From contig NW_026570225.1 in assembly GCF_019649055.1 (NCBI RefSeq), forward strand, positions 3,348,001-3,412,000: 64,000 nt of DNA, given 5' to 3'. A program made the translations under genes and the position numbers. The first letter of the stretch is position 1. Every line of letters starts with the position of its first letter. Source of the stretch: Paramacrobiotus metropolitanus. Lineage: Eukaryota > Tardigrada > Eutardigrada > Parachela > Macrobiotidae. Shown in pieces: positions 9,714 to 24,802 of this stretch. The notes under the pieces were generated by a model. The model was not told the DNA's origin. It did not search any database and worked only from the letters and a program-made list of their open reading frames with translations.

Positions 9714-9743
9714 TTTTAGATTGGAGCACTTCCGGCAACATTA

Positions 9744-9751
9744 GTGGTAGG
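9744..9751. repeat. Right target-site duplication GTGGTAGG
   Basis: Exact 8-bp match to 1291-1298, directly abutting the right terminus of the hAT-type element. Confidence 0.75.
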
Positions 9752-10060
9752 GTGGATTAACCAACCCACTAGAACAGCAGTCAAACCGGCTGCTGTTACG
9801 ACATGTCAGCAATTTTAATAACAGTATTATAAAAATATTCGTATTATTAACTCGTATTATTAATTATTTTATTTAGTCTTGAGAGATTACAAATTCTTTC
9901 CATAGAGTTGAATATAAATATGAAATTTATTAGTTGAGTATGCACTCGCGTAGAATTAACAATAACTACAGTTTGTGCAGTGGTAACAATTACTTACTGT
10001 TAATTGTACCGGCAAATGCGTCGGTTATACTTCTAATTGCTCTTCTTTGTGTACCTACCA

Positions 10061-10069
10061 TTAATATTA
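10061..10069. repeat. Target-site duplication TTAATATTA (left)
   Basis: Exact match to 11232-11240 on the other side of the element. Because the sequence is AT-rich the chance of coincidence is higher than for a mixed 9-mer, but it sits precisely at both termini. Confidence 0.6.
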
Positions 10070-11231
10070 GGGTGAGACTATAGGCACCAGACTTTGCCCA
10101 TCTTCGACTTTTCCCATCCCCATTTCATCCCCATCTGTCGTGCGCAACTCCCATCCCAGCCCATCTCCAACCTCCTTAGTTCACCAGCCCTGTCCAGCTT
10201 TGAGGCCCCATTTTCAGCCCATTTTTTAAAAATTTTTCAGTACTATAAATTGTTGAAGACTAAGCAAAGTGCAAAAATTAACGCGTAAAAGTCAACTCGT
10301 AGCGCAGAAATCCCAGGCGAATTTAGAATCTTAAACAGCAAACAGCTAAAAATCCGCGCGGAGCGCGGAAATTTTTTATTTTTTTCGACTGAAAAGATGA
10401 ATTTCCGTGAGTTTTTAGCTAAGAAAATCATGAAAATTTAAAAAATTTATTTAAAAATCGTTTTTCTTGATCCCATCCCATCTTCCAACATTATCAGCCC
10501 ATCTCAGCCCATCCGCTGCTTGTCCTCATCCCATCCCCATTTCATCTAAAAAATGGGATGGGCTGGAGAAGATGGGGAAAATTTTCAGCCCAACCAAAAG
10601 ATGGGCAAAGTCTGATAGGCACCCCTTTCACCCCCGTTGGCTATAGGCACCCCCTTTTGCGCCCTGTTTTGCTATAGGCACCCCTTTCTATTACATAAAT
10701 CTCGCACCCCTTTTTTTCCGTGGACTATAGGCACCTGTTTCCTGTTTGCAGTCTTTTTTCCCAGCAGCCTGACAAAGATTTTCTAACACTTTTTTTGGTT
10801 TACAAAGATTTTTTTGACGATCTGACATAACTAGGTCATTCACATAAAAATGCGTTCGTACGAGTACTAGGCACTCCTTCCGACAATGTGCCGGTTTGAC
10901 TGACTTTATAATGATTTGGTTGCTTTGATAAGTTTTCTTGCATTTCTGAGGTCCTGATTGTAATGTTTGGGGCCTTTTGGGGTATCGGACACCACCATAT
11001 AAATAAACGCCCCGGCATCTTTCTTACGGATTTCGTTTAGTACATGATTGACCATTCCCTCTTTTGTTCTTTCACCTCGTTTCACTTTATCGTGCTTGGT
11101 CGTTTGTTGTTTTCGTGTGCGACGGGGTGCAGGAATTAGTTAATCAAAAAGGGGTGCCTATAGTCTAAGTGGGTGCGAAAAGGGGTGCCTATAGATAACG
11201 GGGGTGAAAGGGGGTGCCTATAGCCATTTCC
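10070..11231. mobile_element. Non-autonomous element with CTATAGGCACCCC ends
   Basis: Left end GGGTGAGACTATAGGCAC (10070-10087) pairs imperfectly with the right end, whose reverse complement reads GGAAATGGCTATAGGCACCC. Identical 9-bp flanks TTAATATTA lie at 10061-10069 and 11232-11240. Inside both ends the motif CTATAGGCACCCC(T)TT is iterated in inverted orientation: on the plus strand at about 10615-10735 and reversed at about 11145-11224. No coding capacity is evident. Subtracting the nested MITE leaves about 630 bp. Superfamily unclear; 8-9 bp duplications fit hAT or MULE. Confidence 0.7.
10088..10614. mobile_element. hAT MITE nested in the GCACCCC element
   Basis: Perfect 17-bp terminal inverted repeats CAGACTTTGCCCATCTT (10088-10104 and, reversed, 10598-10614). 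Exact 8-bp duplications ATAGGCAC flank it (10080-10087 and 10615-10622). CAG ends with an 8-bp duplication are typical of hAT. Subterminal regions repeat CCCATCCC/AGCCCATC motifs in inverted orientation. 527 bp, no coding capacity. The duplicated target lies inside the host element's own terminal motif, so the order of insertion is certain: this one came second. Confidence 0.85.
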
Positions 11232-11240
11232 TTAATATTA

Positions 11241-14200
11241 TGGTTATTGTTATGATGAAGATCACATCCCAATTTCTGACATTTTACCAAAATGATTTTG
11301 GCAGGTAGTATTGCCGATACACTTTATCTGCGACAACCCACGAACACGATCAGAATTATAAAATATAACAATTGGGATTGCTCTTGCGTTTTGCTTGACT
11401 TACGAGTCGTTGTTGTTGGTGCCTTATTGCCCATCTTTTCTCGCTAAACTCTTTTGCTTTGAGCCACCACTTTGTGTTTGTGCACTACGAGCTCGAGTAG
11501 AATTTTCTGGCGACGACCTTGCATTTGCGTTAACCGGTACAGTGAGATAGCCATTCCCGCCAAATGTCACCGTGTGATTGTGAACGTTAGCTTCTGGTCA
11601 GCATCGTTGCCGACCGTGTTAGCCTGTCAGCCATACTCTAACAGTCTATACATGCGGCACTTGGATTTTATAATTAAGGGTCTAGCCCACGTTGTAGAAC
11701 AGCGACCAAACCGGCTGTTGTTACAGCAGGAGCAGCAGTTGCTAATTTGCTCTGCCTTGCCAAACCAAGACAAATTTAATTAATTAATTTGCCGTAAACC
11801 ATATAATCCGATAGCCTACAGGATATCGATATGAGTATGAGGTAGAAGACGACTGTTTTCCTGAATCCTTTGCGACTGAATAATAGTCTGTCCTTAATTT
11901 CATTAATGCAGGGATGACACAAACACCTTTTCAATTAAGTCGAAAACGAAAATTAAAATAAAGCTACTAGGGGCCTAGGGCATATGTACCTGAATTTAAT
12001 TTATAGCATTCTCGGTCTCGGTGTACTTTATATGTACTTATTTAACTGGAATATATTCAGTGTCGTCGGATTAGCTTTTTTTGTGATGCTTTGTTTTCGG
12101 ATGTAGGGCAAACTTTTGAAATTGCTGATTTCGTTAATGGTTGATTACAAATTAAAGTTAGTAGCTGTCTACAACACAGAATACGCGTTCGTGCATTGTT
12201 TTGTTTTGTAAGATTTTGTGTTTTTTGTTCTATTTTAAGTAAAAAATAAATAATTAATAAGAGCCATAAACGTTATCAGTTTTCTTGATGAGAAATCAGA
12301 CTGAAAAATTACGGGTTTGGAAATATTGATACCATTTGCATTGAATCCAAGTATTTCGATAAATTGTGTGAACGGTTTTTCGCATTCTAATGGGCTTTTA
12401 ATGTTGGGGAATGGTGAATGAGAATGTGAGATCGAAATGCATTACATTGTTCTGCATTGTTTTTTCTGTTCTTTGTCATTTGCAGATTTGTATGCAAGTA
12501 CCTGCATGGCTTGTATAATGAACAATTTAATGGCGCAGTGAGAGGACTGCAGATCAGCGCCAACTGGATCACGATTTTCATGTTATTTAAACGGCGAACA
12601 GTGTTTGTCGGCCGGTAAGCCACTCAAGGGGCTCCACTTCATCTTTGTCGTGCATCCAAATCTTTCATTTGAGGAGATTTGTTCAGGTAAGTCGTTGAGC
12701 ATTGCATAATTCAGTGGTCTCTCGATACTCGAATAGAAACGAGAACAGACCGAATAGTGTCTACAATAATTGTTTGCTGTTCCGCTTGACCGCTTGTCGA
12801 CTAAAGATTCATTTTCCTTGTTTGACCACATCAACATTTAGACATGTTGGGGTGCTGGCGTTACACGTAATATTATTCATGCCAAAACACCGAAAATCTG
12901 GAACTGATTCCTCTTGCATCTCCATATGCTTCTTCTCGCGAGCGATTTCAGTTATCGGAAAATTTATGAAAGAAGGTAGCAATTTGCTAATAGAAAAATT
13001 TGTGTTTAATCCGGTTTTTGGAGCATTGTGATTCAACGTAACTGGAGGTAAGCTGCAGTTGCGCGAACGGAAGTTCAATTACAATTGGACAATTATTGGC
13101 TTAGTAAGAACTGACTTGGATGGACTGCTGTAGTATTTTGTGTTTGAATAAGTAGCTGAAAATGTAAACTTCATAAATTTAATTGTCTTTAGGCAGCTCA
13201 GTGGTTGTCTTATGCATTGAGATTACACGTGTTGCTGGCACGGTAACAAAACTGTAGAAGTGACCAAAGTTGGTGATGGACTTGTTACGACCGTATTCTA
13301 CTTGCGGCGCCGTTACTAATAACGTAGTGACGAAGCAGAAGCGAAGTGTCCGTTACCGTTTATTGCGGTTTAATACCTATTTCGTTTTTGTGTAAATATT
13401 CTTTATCGTTTATGTTAGCAGAGGCGCCGAGGCTTAAAGTGTTTTGTAGCTGACTTCGTTGTTCTGTTCCATTGAGTAAGTTGTTACAGCATTCCGTAAT
13501 ATAGTCTTTTTCTGTCTCGACACTCCACAGGCATTTCTTCTATGTAGATTATTTCGTTATCTTTGAAATTGCCATAAGTTTTTGCAACACTTATCTAAAT
13601 TTTTTTTGGAACACTTATCTAAATCATTATCTGAGAGCCTCATGGTTAGTAGGTATCACTAGGTAACATAATTCTATAGTTACTACTTACTGATGGTTAA
13701 AGGGAAGCACAAGTACGGTGGCGTGATATTATTACAGTAACGGCACTCTGTTTATTTGTGGTTGTTTCTTTTTTTTTGAAAAAAAATGGTCGAAACTTAG
13801 AAGTAAGGATTTAGGTAATAAAAAAACAGAAAGTGGTAAATTATTTTAGTTTGGTAAAAACAATTGCTGATATTGGGGTAGCCTAAATATTTTGCGGTTC
13901 AGCGATGGTCAGCGGCACCCCGCAGCCGTCATCAGCTTAAATTCCGTCCTGTGATCCCATCCTTACGATTGGTTTTTTTCATTTTGTGCGTTCTGATTGT
14001 TCTGATGTTTTTGAAATTCGCTCTGTTTGCGTTTTCAAACATTCTCAGAGTGATGAATGTTTTTGTCTCAACGTTTATTGCATTGTATGTATTACTTTCG
14101 TTATTGTGCACATAGTTTTCTCATTTGTTGTCGTTTTCTCATTCTCACCGTTGGTCAGGAATCGAGGACTGCATTCCCCCTAGCTGGCTGTTGCTGCCGG

Positions 14201-14734
14201 TTATTATTAACAACTCTAGTTGGACTGACAGTATTTTAGAAATATATAGAGCACTTAAAGAGCACAACGCTCCACGTCGACGTCGTGACTGAAACAAATT
14301 AAAATATTTATAAATTTAACTTGGAGAAACCTCGAAATCTGATCGATAACAGTTGACAACTTACTGTGTTTTCTGTAATATTTGAATTTTGGAAAACTTG
14401 TGAGTGATGGAAGGTGCAGGGATCAGACAATGATAACATGCAGCTACTCGACCATTTTGTTAATTAGTTTTGTAATCGTATTAACCATACGCGGGTGCTA
14501 TTGCGTTTGAACCTCGTTTGAATTATGTTTCCTGTTTACACCGATAGTACAGCCTGAACATGTACAATACTTATTCGTAGCCTCGTGCAAAGTTTCCGGC
14601 CTGTGATTTGTGCAGAGAATTATTAATTATTGCATGCTGTCTTCTTTGCTGCTTCCTTGAGCATATTCGGACGTTGTACCTCTGTGAAGTTTTTGACTGA
14701 CCATGGCAAGTGTTGCTGCAGTTCGTGATGTACG
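11241..14734. other. Intergenic, no gene recognised
   Basis: About 3.5 kb of AT-rich sequence. The open frames are short, mutually contradictory and lack family motifs. A few exon-end-like sites (for example CAG followed by GTAAGT at 12685) could belong to untranslated exons of the downstream cytospin gene, but I cannot show it. Confidence 0.4.
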
Positions 14735-16306
14735 AATACGAGGATGGGGTAAATACACGGGATAGACGAGAAAAAGGGCAAGAATAAGGGATAACCTGCC
14801 CAGGTCGTGCAACACGGGCATTCGACACTGTTTTGCTGACACAAATAAAATAACCGAAAATATTACGCATTAGTACCACCGCAAACTTTATCATTTACAA
14901 CAACACCGTACAAGTATGTAAAACAGTAAAACTCGTAATACTTACATGACTTTTGCACAACATCACAAACGAAAGAAATTCACTTTCTACACATTCTGAG
15001 ATTTTTTGTTTTTCGTCGGTGTATTTGTGATGTCACTGAGCCCCTTAGAATTCTTTTTTCTCTTATTCTTCTGTCGCAGCTTTTCAACTTTTCGCTGTTC
15101 GAGTGCTTCAATCACTTTGCTGTCCGTTGCAATCAGACCAGCCTCCGCCCGCAAACGTGAATCTTTGAGTTTTTTCTTTTTCTGAGGATGAGCGCTCATG
15201 AAATTTTTGTGCCAATCCGCAGCCACTTTTTCCGCGGGAACGGGGGTAGTAAAGCCTTCTGCCTTGGTAATGGTAAACGCCAAAATCTCTTCTATTGCGC
15301 CTTCGGTCAAAAGAGGAATTTTTTGAAGACTTCGGCGCACAACTTGCAGTTCGCTCACGTAAACATTGGCAACAGAAATAGGCAAGTCAGAAACCAGCTG
15401 ACTTGGAACTGGCTCTACATAAGCCCGGCACACCGCATCCGGGTTAAACGGATAAATTCCGGAAGAAACAAACCCAGAGACAATATTGGCAGCCATGTTA
15501 AAATCATTCCACTTTTCCACAATGTGCCGGGCAAAATTCTGTTTGGTAACCTACAAACAACGAAATTCTTCTCACTAATATGTAATCCTCTACTAATACG
15601 TAATGTTCGATGTAATCCTCTTCAGCTTCGGAGAATTTTCTTAGGTGAGCTCCCTTCTTTCCCGTACGCACTCCTCTAAGTTTCTTCCAGAACGAAGTAT
15701 AAGGAACCTTGAACTTTTTCGCAGCTGCATATTGCGAGAGGTTTCCTGATTTGTAGGCTTTCAGTGCCAACGCCATACGATCACTGTAAGCGTGTGGCAA
15801 AGGCAGATCATAAACAAATTCCTCTACACAGTCCGCACTCAAAGGTAGTCCGGAGACGGCGCTGGTAGACCCGAATGAAATCTCTATGGCAGATGCAGAA
15901 AATAAACTGGCAGGTAGCTGTACTTCTTCGCTGATATTCTCATCGCAATACACTATAGGAGGTGAATGCGCTGCTTCGGAGGGAGATTCCGAACTCTCCA
16001 TTTCTTTAAGTTTAATTGAGTGTCAGCAAAATAAAACTCACAAACCAAAGCATAAATGATAATTTGACGAACTCATAAGCAGAACCAAAAGTACTCACAG
16101 TTACAGTGTTACTGTACAAGCAAAGTATTTGAAACAAAATGGCAAAACGGCAGCCCGTACTCAACGGCTAATGCAGTATTCTGTGCGCTAGCTTTCACAG
16201 ACCGCCAGCCTTTGGCGGCTGGCTGTCCTGCACAACACGTGAATGGTTATCCCTTATGTTTGCCTGTTTTTTTGTCTATCCCGTGTATTTACCCCCTCCT
16301 CGTATT
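14735..16306 (-). mobile_element. Pogo-like DNA transposon, internally deleted
   Basis: Inverted repeats of about 62 bp bound the element: 14735-14796 matches the reverse complement of 16245-16306 closely, both containing TCTATCCCGTGTATTTACCCC and GGTTATCCCTTAT. Between them the minus strand codes for the amino end and the carboxyl end of a pogo/Tigger-type transposase with no DDE catalytic domain between. A TA lies close to each end, as Tc1/mariner-pogo insertions require, but I could not fix the exact duplication. Confidence 0.65.
14987..16001 (-). pseudogene. Pogo/Tigger-type transposase, catalytic core missing
   Basis: The first frame (16001-15504) starts at an ATG and holds a psq-type helix-turn-helix at about residues 75-130, with the motif LSQYAAAKKFKVPYTSFWKK, the family's DNA-binding domain. 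The second frame (from about 15545 to 14987) holds the region that follows the DDE domain in this family, GFVSSGIYPFNPDAV, then a Lys-rich tail. The two are joined by only a few bases where some 200-250 catalytic residues should be. A 3' splice-like TTTGTAG precedes the second frame, so the join may be an old intron edge. It could still make a DNA-binding protein without transposase activity. Confidence 0.65.
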
Positions 16307-18088
16307 GATTGTACTGTAGCGTATTTGAACTTCACCATATTCATAATTATTCGTGGTACAACCAAACCAATAGTGGCCCGTTCACTACAAATGATGAAAT
16401 TATCAGTACTGAATGTGCTATCTTTGATTCTACGAGTATCATTGTAAAAGTACGTGCTGTACGGTAGCAAAGTACGTGCTGTACGTTTGTGCTGTACCGT
16501 TGTTGTGGGCAGCATCAATCAATATAGATATAACGTAAGAATAACCAACTGTGCATTGACAGTCAAACGGCACTTTGCGAGCCACAGAATCGCCATATAC
16601 AGCACCTGAATATACAGTAGAGATACGAGTTTAAAAGTACAGTAAATAAATTTCTTTTGCTGGTCCTTTATACACTTTTGTCTTTTGGGTCAAAAGCGGG
16701 TCAAATAGTGAGCGATATGTCATCCCAGATCCTGATATTATTATACTCGTACGGTCTTTATAGATTATAGAATTTACTGTATGGATGCGAGTAAATTTTT
16801 TCCCATTTAACCTTTTTGAACGCACACCACTGAAGTTGTTGCTTAATATTTAAGGGTCAGATTTTTGTCAGAATTGAATTTTTCTTATAGCATGTTTCCT
16901 GTTTGTTGGGTATTCAGAACGAATATTTTTATTCTGCAAATACAGCATGAGTTATCCTGTCGCGTTGCTGCCTTTGAACTGGGGAGCTGTTTATGTACCA
17001 CATACATTTGCATACACATTGCAGCTGTAGTAGTTGCTGTGTACATTAACTGTTCTGGATTTAAATGGCATACAATTATTGTGAACAATGATTTCAGGCA
17101 AGTACTCGATAAAGAACAGTACGAGGACTGTACCTGCAAGTACCCGTATACCATGCTACGTTGTATAATATAGCGAATTGTCGATTTCTCATGCAGATCC
17201 TGTGCTTTTTTTGTGGAGTTTTCTGTTTTCATCATCGTCTCTTGCAGAAGTAAAACCAATACAAGCACCTGCGTTGTTCTGTAACTTTTCTGTAGCGTTT
17301 TCGACCGTGGTGTTTGCACAATAGGAAACTTAGTGTGAGAATATGCTAGTGTGAATATTGGCGTTTCTTACTTGCTGATTGTTTCTCAAAATTACGACAT
17401 GCACTTGGAATTTGTTGGAGAACGTTCTGAGATTGCGATGCATGGTTTTTCTTGTGTCCAAAAAGGCGTTTATTACACTTTACTAACCACCTTTTGTCCT
17501 TTTTTGTTTAATTTTAGTGCAGCGATGATTTAGTTTATTGAGGGTGAGATTATAAAATAATGCTGTGACAGCTTGCAGTTTTTAATGGGCTTGAATGTTG
17601 TTTTTGAATGTTGATGATCTCGTCTGCATTCTGCAATAATGTGGTACAGGTACGCATCTTGCCATATCCACTAATCCGAGCTCGCAAAATTTCAATGCCG
17701 TAATATATTGTTTATTTTGGTTTCGTCTTAAGCATTTGTGCTGACTGCTGATGCTGAGCAAGGTACTAGTACCAGTAGCGCTATCTTCAAAACTCGTTTC
17801 CGCCGGTGGTTAATGTCGAGGTCGTTTGTCTTCCACGATCGGCTGGCCACGTTGTTTGATATGCTGCGCCACACCAAAAATTGTCTGTCTTACGGTGTTT
17901 ATGGTTACTGTAAAGAATGGTACGAGTATGCATTATGCGGATAGTCAAGATCAAGTAACCAATAACCATGCGAGTGCGGAAATTATTTTTGCGTACCTCG
18001 GTGAATTGAAATTATTATTGAATTACCATGAGTCTGGTTATTGCAGATTTCTGCGCTCTATGCCGGCAGCCTGCCGTGAATAATTACA
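16307..18088. other. Intergenic, upstream of the cytospin gene
   Basis: No gene recognised. A short repeat of GTACGTGCTGTACG occurs twice near 16450-16485. The stretch next to 18089 presumably contains the promoter and 5' untranslated part of the following gene, but no TATA box or initiator stands out. Confidence 0.4.
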
Positions 18089-22575
<4,487 letters not shown>

Positions 22576-23894
22576 TATTAAATCGGTATCGAAATCTCTT
22601 TGGGTGACCGGCGATGCAAGTGACCACACATTCTGGCATGGTTGATTGTTCGTACCATAAGAGGATCGGATCCGTTGGTCAGTATGCTCGTTTCGTCGTT
22701 AGCCGGATATGGATACTGTCAACGAAATTGTTGTATTTGCTGGGTACATGTGTTATGATCTCTAATAATTTTGGTTTGTTGATTTGTTTGTATTTGTGAC
22801 CGTGAGTCGTCGTGCGTTTTTGTGAAACGGATGGATCGATTGACTCGATTATCGTTCTGGTCGGTTTGTCCACCGGAAGTTATGCTCAACTCATTTTACA
22901 GTCTTGTTAATTTGCAACACGTACCGCGTGCAGCTGTATTATGTACTTGCAGTGGTTACTGTTTATATGATAATGATCTTTAGTTTTTGGACGATATTGA
23001 CGACCATTAACGATTAAAATAATATTTGAACTGGAATAAAATCAAATACTTAATACAAATAATGCACGTTCTGTAATTGATAAAACGATATGATGGCGGT
23101 GCTTGCCCAAAATGTATTTTCCCCAAATGTTCTAAGTTCTCGATTTAATAACCAATAATCCTGCGTGACCACTGACCAGCTGCGTGAGTTCATTATTAAA
23201 TCTGATTAATTTTAGCTGTTGGGAACGAGACCTTGGCAAATATCGGGAAAATCCCGATTCCCGTTCCCGTGTTGGGGCAAGCAGGCTGTGAGATAAAATT
23301 AAAAAAAAAACAGAAAAACCGACGATTTTTTTAAAAAAAGTTTAATTAAGCACATCGCATTGTAGCAAAAAATAATAAAGTACTCTGTAGTCTGTACAGA
23401 GCTAGAAGTAGGACTTATCGTGAAAAAAAATCAGTAAATGCTGCACGTAAAAAATTACTTCCGTACTTGGTTTTCAAATTCTGTCGGGACGGAATCGGGA
23501 CTTTTGTGGTTGTCGGGCACGGGTTGGCAAAGATCGGTGTCGGTCGGGAACGTAGGGGGAGGGCCGTTTCCCTTGCTGGCCATCGCTGGAGCAGTGTATA
23601 AAGTAGTCAATACGTACGTACTAACCATAAGTCTTGTTAAAGTTATAATTCTGCCAGGTAAAGTAACCTAGCTATGTGAGACTCTGAGAAGAAGTAAGAA
23701 GAAACAATCTTCAGTACAAATCTGTCTGACCGTCTTTATCAACTACATTTTGCCACAATACGAAAACAGTTACTAGACATGTCACGCAGAAACCAAATGC
23801 GACACATTATTACCACCTAAACCAAACAATATTATTCGAAGATAATTAAAACATCATAATCATTTTCACATCAAGCCCGGCGGTGGTTTTCGAC
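22576..23894. other. Intergenic between convergent genes
   Basis: Contains the 3' untranslated regions of the cytospin gene (+) and ZSWIM7 (-). A patch at about 23220-23580 is rich in TCGGGA/TCCCGA and has partly inverted halves (TCCCGATTCCCGT near 23252 against CGGGACGGAATCGGGA near 23483), perhaps a decayed inverted-repeat element. Nothing else seen. Confidence 0.35.
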
Positions 23895-24802
23895 TCAGAA
23901 TAAGGCGCAAGAGACGAGATCCACGATTTCACGTGCAGAAACCGAAATCGGGTGCACTGGTTTAAGCCGCTTTGTCAATTCGGCTGCCAAAATATGTCGG
24001 CACTGAAATATCAATTAACAGCTTCATTTAACAATAAGAGTATGTAAACAAAACAGCTACCTATGAAATAGCACTAATCACTGAAATTTTAATTTTGTAA
24101 CCGTGTCCAGACACTGAAGTTAAATGTACGGAAACACATCACTAAAGAACTAAATGCAACTTCGAACTTTGAACTTTATGACCAGTACGCACGCAAATCA
24201 AATCTTACCATAGGCAAAGATCGGCGTTCCAAAACTGCAAAATTGTACGACTCTTAATTATGGAAACTGAACACAGTATCTACAAAATTAAAAAATTTTT
24301 ATAAAAAACTCGAAGATCTTTAATGCAGCCACAAAAAAAACCTGGGACATCGAGATCGGAAAGACCATAACAAAATGGAAAAAACTGTAAACGCCACTAA
24401 CTATCAGATTAAAGTCCACAGATCTGTGGACACAGCACATTTGAACCTACCGGCTACTTGGAAGTCGCAACACCCGCAAAAGGCTAACGTGGAAAGTAGA
24501 AAAATTTTTGAATCTGCCGCTTCTTTCAACTGTAACAACAGAAAGGTCACTAGAATTCCAGAACAGGACATTACATTATCCAGTACCTGGTAAACTGTAC
24601 GTCCATTCGGCCCTACATACGTTTTGACCGCATCGTGATCAATCAACTGCAGAGCTGGCTCCAGATAATCTGGAAAGGTTTCGTTCAGCAAGCGGAGATT
24701 TTCTTCGCTAACTATACAAAAAGCAAAAACCGAAATGAATACCACAAAGAAAGCGCGCAAAATTTCATCGCTACTGTATATTTTCAAATTCTGACACCCC
24801 AT
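23895..24802 (-). CDS. ZSWIM7: SWIM-type zinc finger protein 7 (SWS1)
   Basis: Four exons on the minus strand: 24802-24575, 24529-24451, 24234-24209 (only 26 bp), 24002-23895; 146 residues against about 140 in human. The core VGPNGRTVYQVLDN matches the family's strand before the finger. The SWIM zinc ligands read C-G-C, then 14 residues later C-R-H, assembled across three exons. SWS1 pairs with SWSAP1 in the Shu complex, which supports RAD51 filaments in homologous recombination and meiosis. The start ATG (ACCATGG context) gives the right length, but the residues just after it (about 18-31) are unusually hydrophobic, so a small unseen intron or another first exon is possible. Introns are about 45-210 bp. 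Confidence 0.8.

Larger units (their letters stand above)
1299..9743. mobile_element. hAT-type DNA transposon, 8.4 kb, nested
   Basis: Left end TAGTGTTGCCGCAAGTGCTC (1299-1318) matches the reverse complement of the right end, TAATGTTGCCGGAAGTGCTC (9724-9743), at 18 of 20 positions. The element is flanked by identical 8-bp repeats GTGGTAGG at 1291-1298 and 9744-9751. An 8-bp duplication with a TAGTG-type end is the usual hAT signature; MULE and P elements also make about 8 bp, but their ends differ. Both subterminal regions carry palindrome arrays. About 4.1 kb remains once the LTR insertion at 2274-6640 and its target duplication are removed. I found no recognisable hAT transposase (BED finger or dimerisation domain), so it is probably non-autonomous or badly decayed. 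Confidence 0.75.
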
